Source of the DNA: Clostridium sp. CAG:343
GTDB taxonomy: Bacteria; Bacillota; Clostridia; TANB77; CAG-508
Assembly (NCBI GenBank): GCA_000431335.1
Contig: FR888054.1
Location: forward strand, 62,001-126,000
Direction: 5' to 3'
Length of the DNA: 64,000 nt
The number at the start of each line of letters is the position of its first letter. Position 1 is the stretch's first letter. Positions 63,869 through 64,000 of the stretch are shown one piece after another. Position numbers and translations under genes: made by a program. The notes under the pieces were generated by a model that did no database searches, was not told the origin of the DNA, and saw nothing but the letters and a program-made list of their open reading frames with translations.

Positions 63869-64000
63869 CTATATTTTTCTCTCCTTAAGTATTTTCTTAA
63901 ACAATTCCCTAGTATTATCATATGTAATTGTTTGCATTGCCTCATCAAAATCCAACCATTTTATATCATTCACTTCACATTCCTGTGCTTTTATCTCTCC
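63869..64000 (-). CDS. Nudix hydrolase C-terminal part (runs off the window)
   Basis: 43 codons are visible, from the right edge to the TAG at 63869. The translation EVNDIKWLDFDEAMQTITYDNTRE fits the last strand and helix of a Nudix hydrolase. The Nudix box would lie beyond the window. It is the first gene of a Nudix-ASCH-methyltransferase unit. Confidence 0.55.
   Translation of the reverse strand, partial: GEIKAQECEVNDIKWLDFDEAMQTITYDNTRELFKKILKERKI

Overview
The window is very AT-rich DNA with a standard bacterial code, strong GGAGG-type ribosome sites and TTGACA/TATAAT promoters. The gene set (AddB, YitT, DUF6514, DUF975, OLE RNA with OapA, a Spo0A-type regulator) points to an anaerobic Firmicute of the class Clostridia. 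A bile-salt-hydrolase-type enzyme fits a gut habitat. No species can be assigned from the sequence alone.

Layout. About 1-39,500 is chromosomal backbone: partial mfd, topB, an HD phosphohydrolase, a leuS fragment, a GltD-like oxidoreductase, family-4 uracil-DNA glycosylase, a DNA repair operon (ogg, addB, pgeF), rnc with a radical SAM gene, a cell-wall hydrolase, tRNA-Gly and tRNA-Cys, topA, an OLE ncRNA with oapA, tmk, dgt, a UDP-sugar pyrophosphorylase, the comM-dprA-yraN competence/recombination cluster, and a sensory locus with a GHKL kinase, a Spo0A-like regulator, an XRE regulator and a tiny Trp-rich peptide gene. About 39,592-62,727 is a roughly 23 kb integrated element. It is bounded by a 15-bp direct repeat that is the anticodon-loop region of tRNA-fMet. 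It carries a tyrosine integrase, an excisionase, a DnaD/DnaC-type replication module and a dense defence island: a Pycsar-like cyclase and effector, RloA/RloB-like genes, a MazG/DUF2075/Mrr cluster, a RecQ-like helicase, a metallo-beta-lactamase-fold gene paired with a membrane gene, and a decayed IS256 copy. About 62,900-64,000 returns to backbone (methyltransferase, ASCH, Nudix).

Most striking observation. Seven single-base frame breaks interrupt five otherwise intact genes: topB, udg (twice), comM (twice), a DUF975 membrane gene and a HExxH protein gene. At every one, the zero-frame codon at the break is CGG, and skipping its C restores the conserved frame with a GGN glycine codon. In a manual scan of the rest of the window I found only one other in-frame CGG codon. 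This suggests a lineage in which CGG is unassigned, or nearly so, and is read by +1 frameshifting (C skipped, GGN read as Gly) or by quadruplet decoding of CGGN as Gly. A sequencing artefact is the main rival explanation. In the affected genes I annotate the full-length, frame-corrected product.
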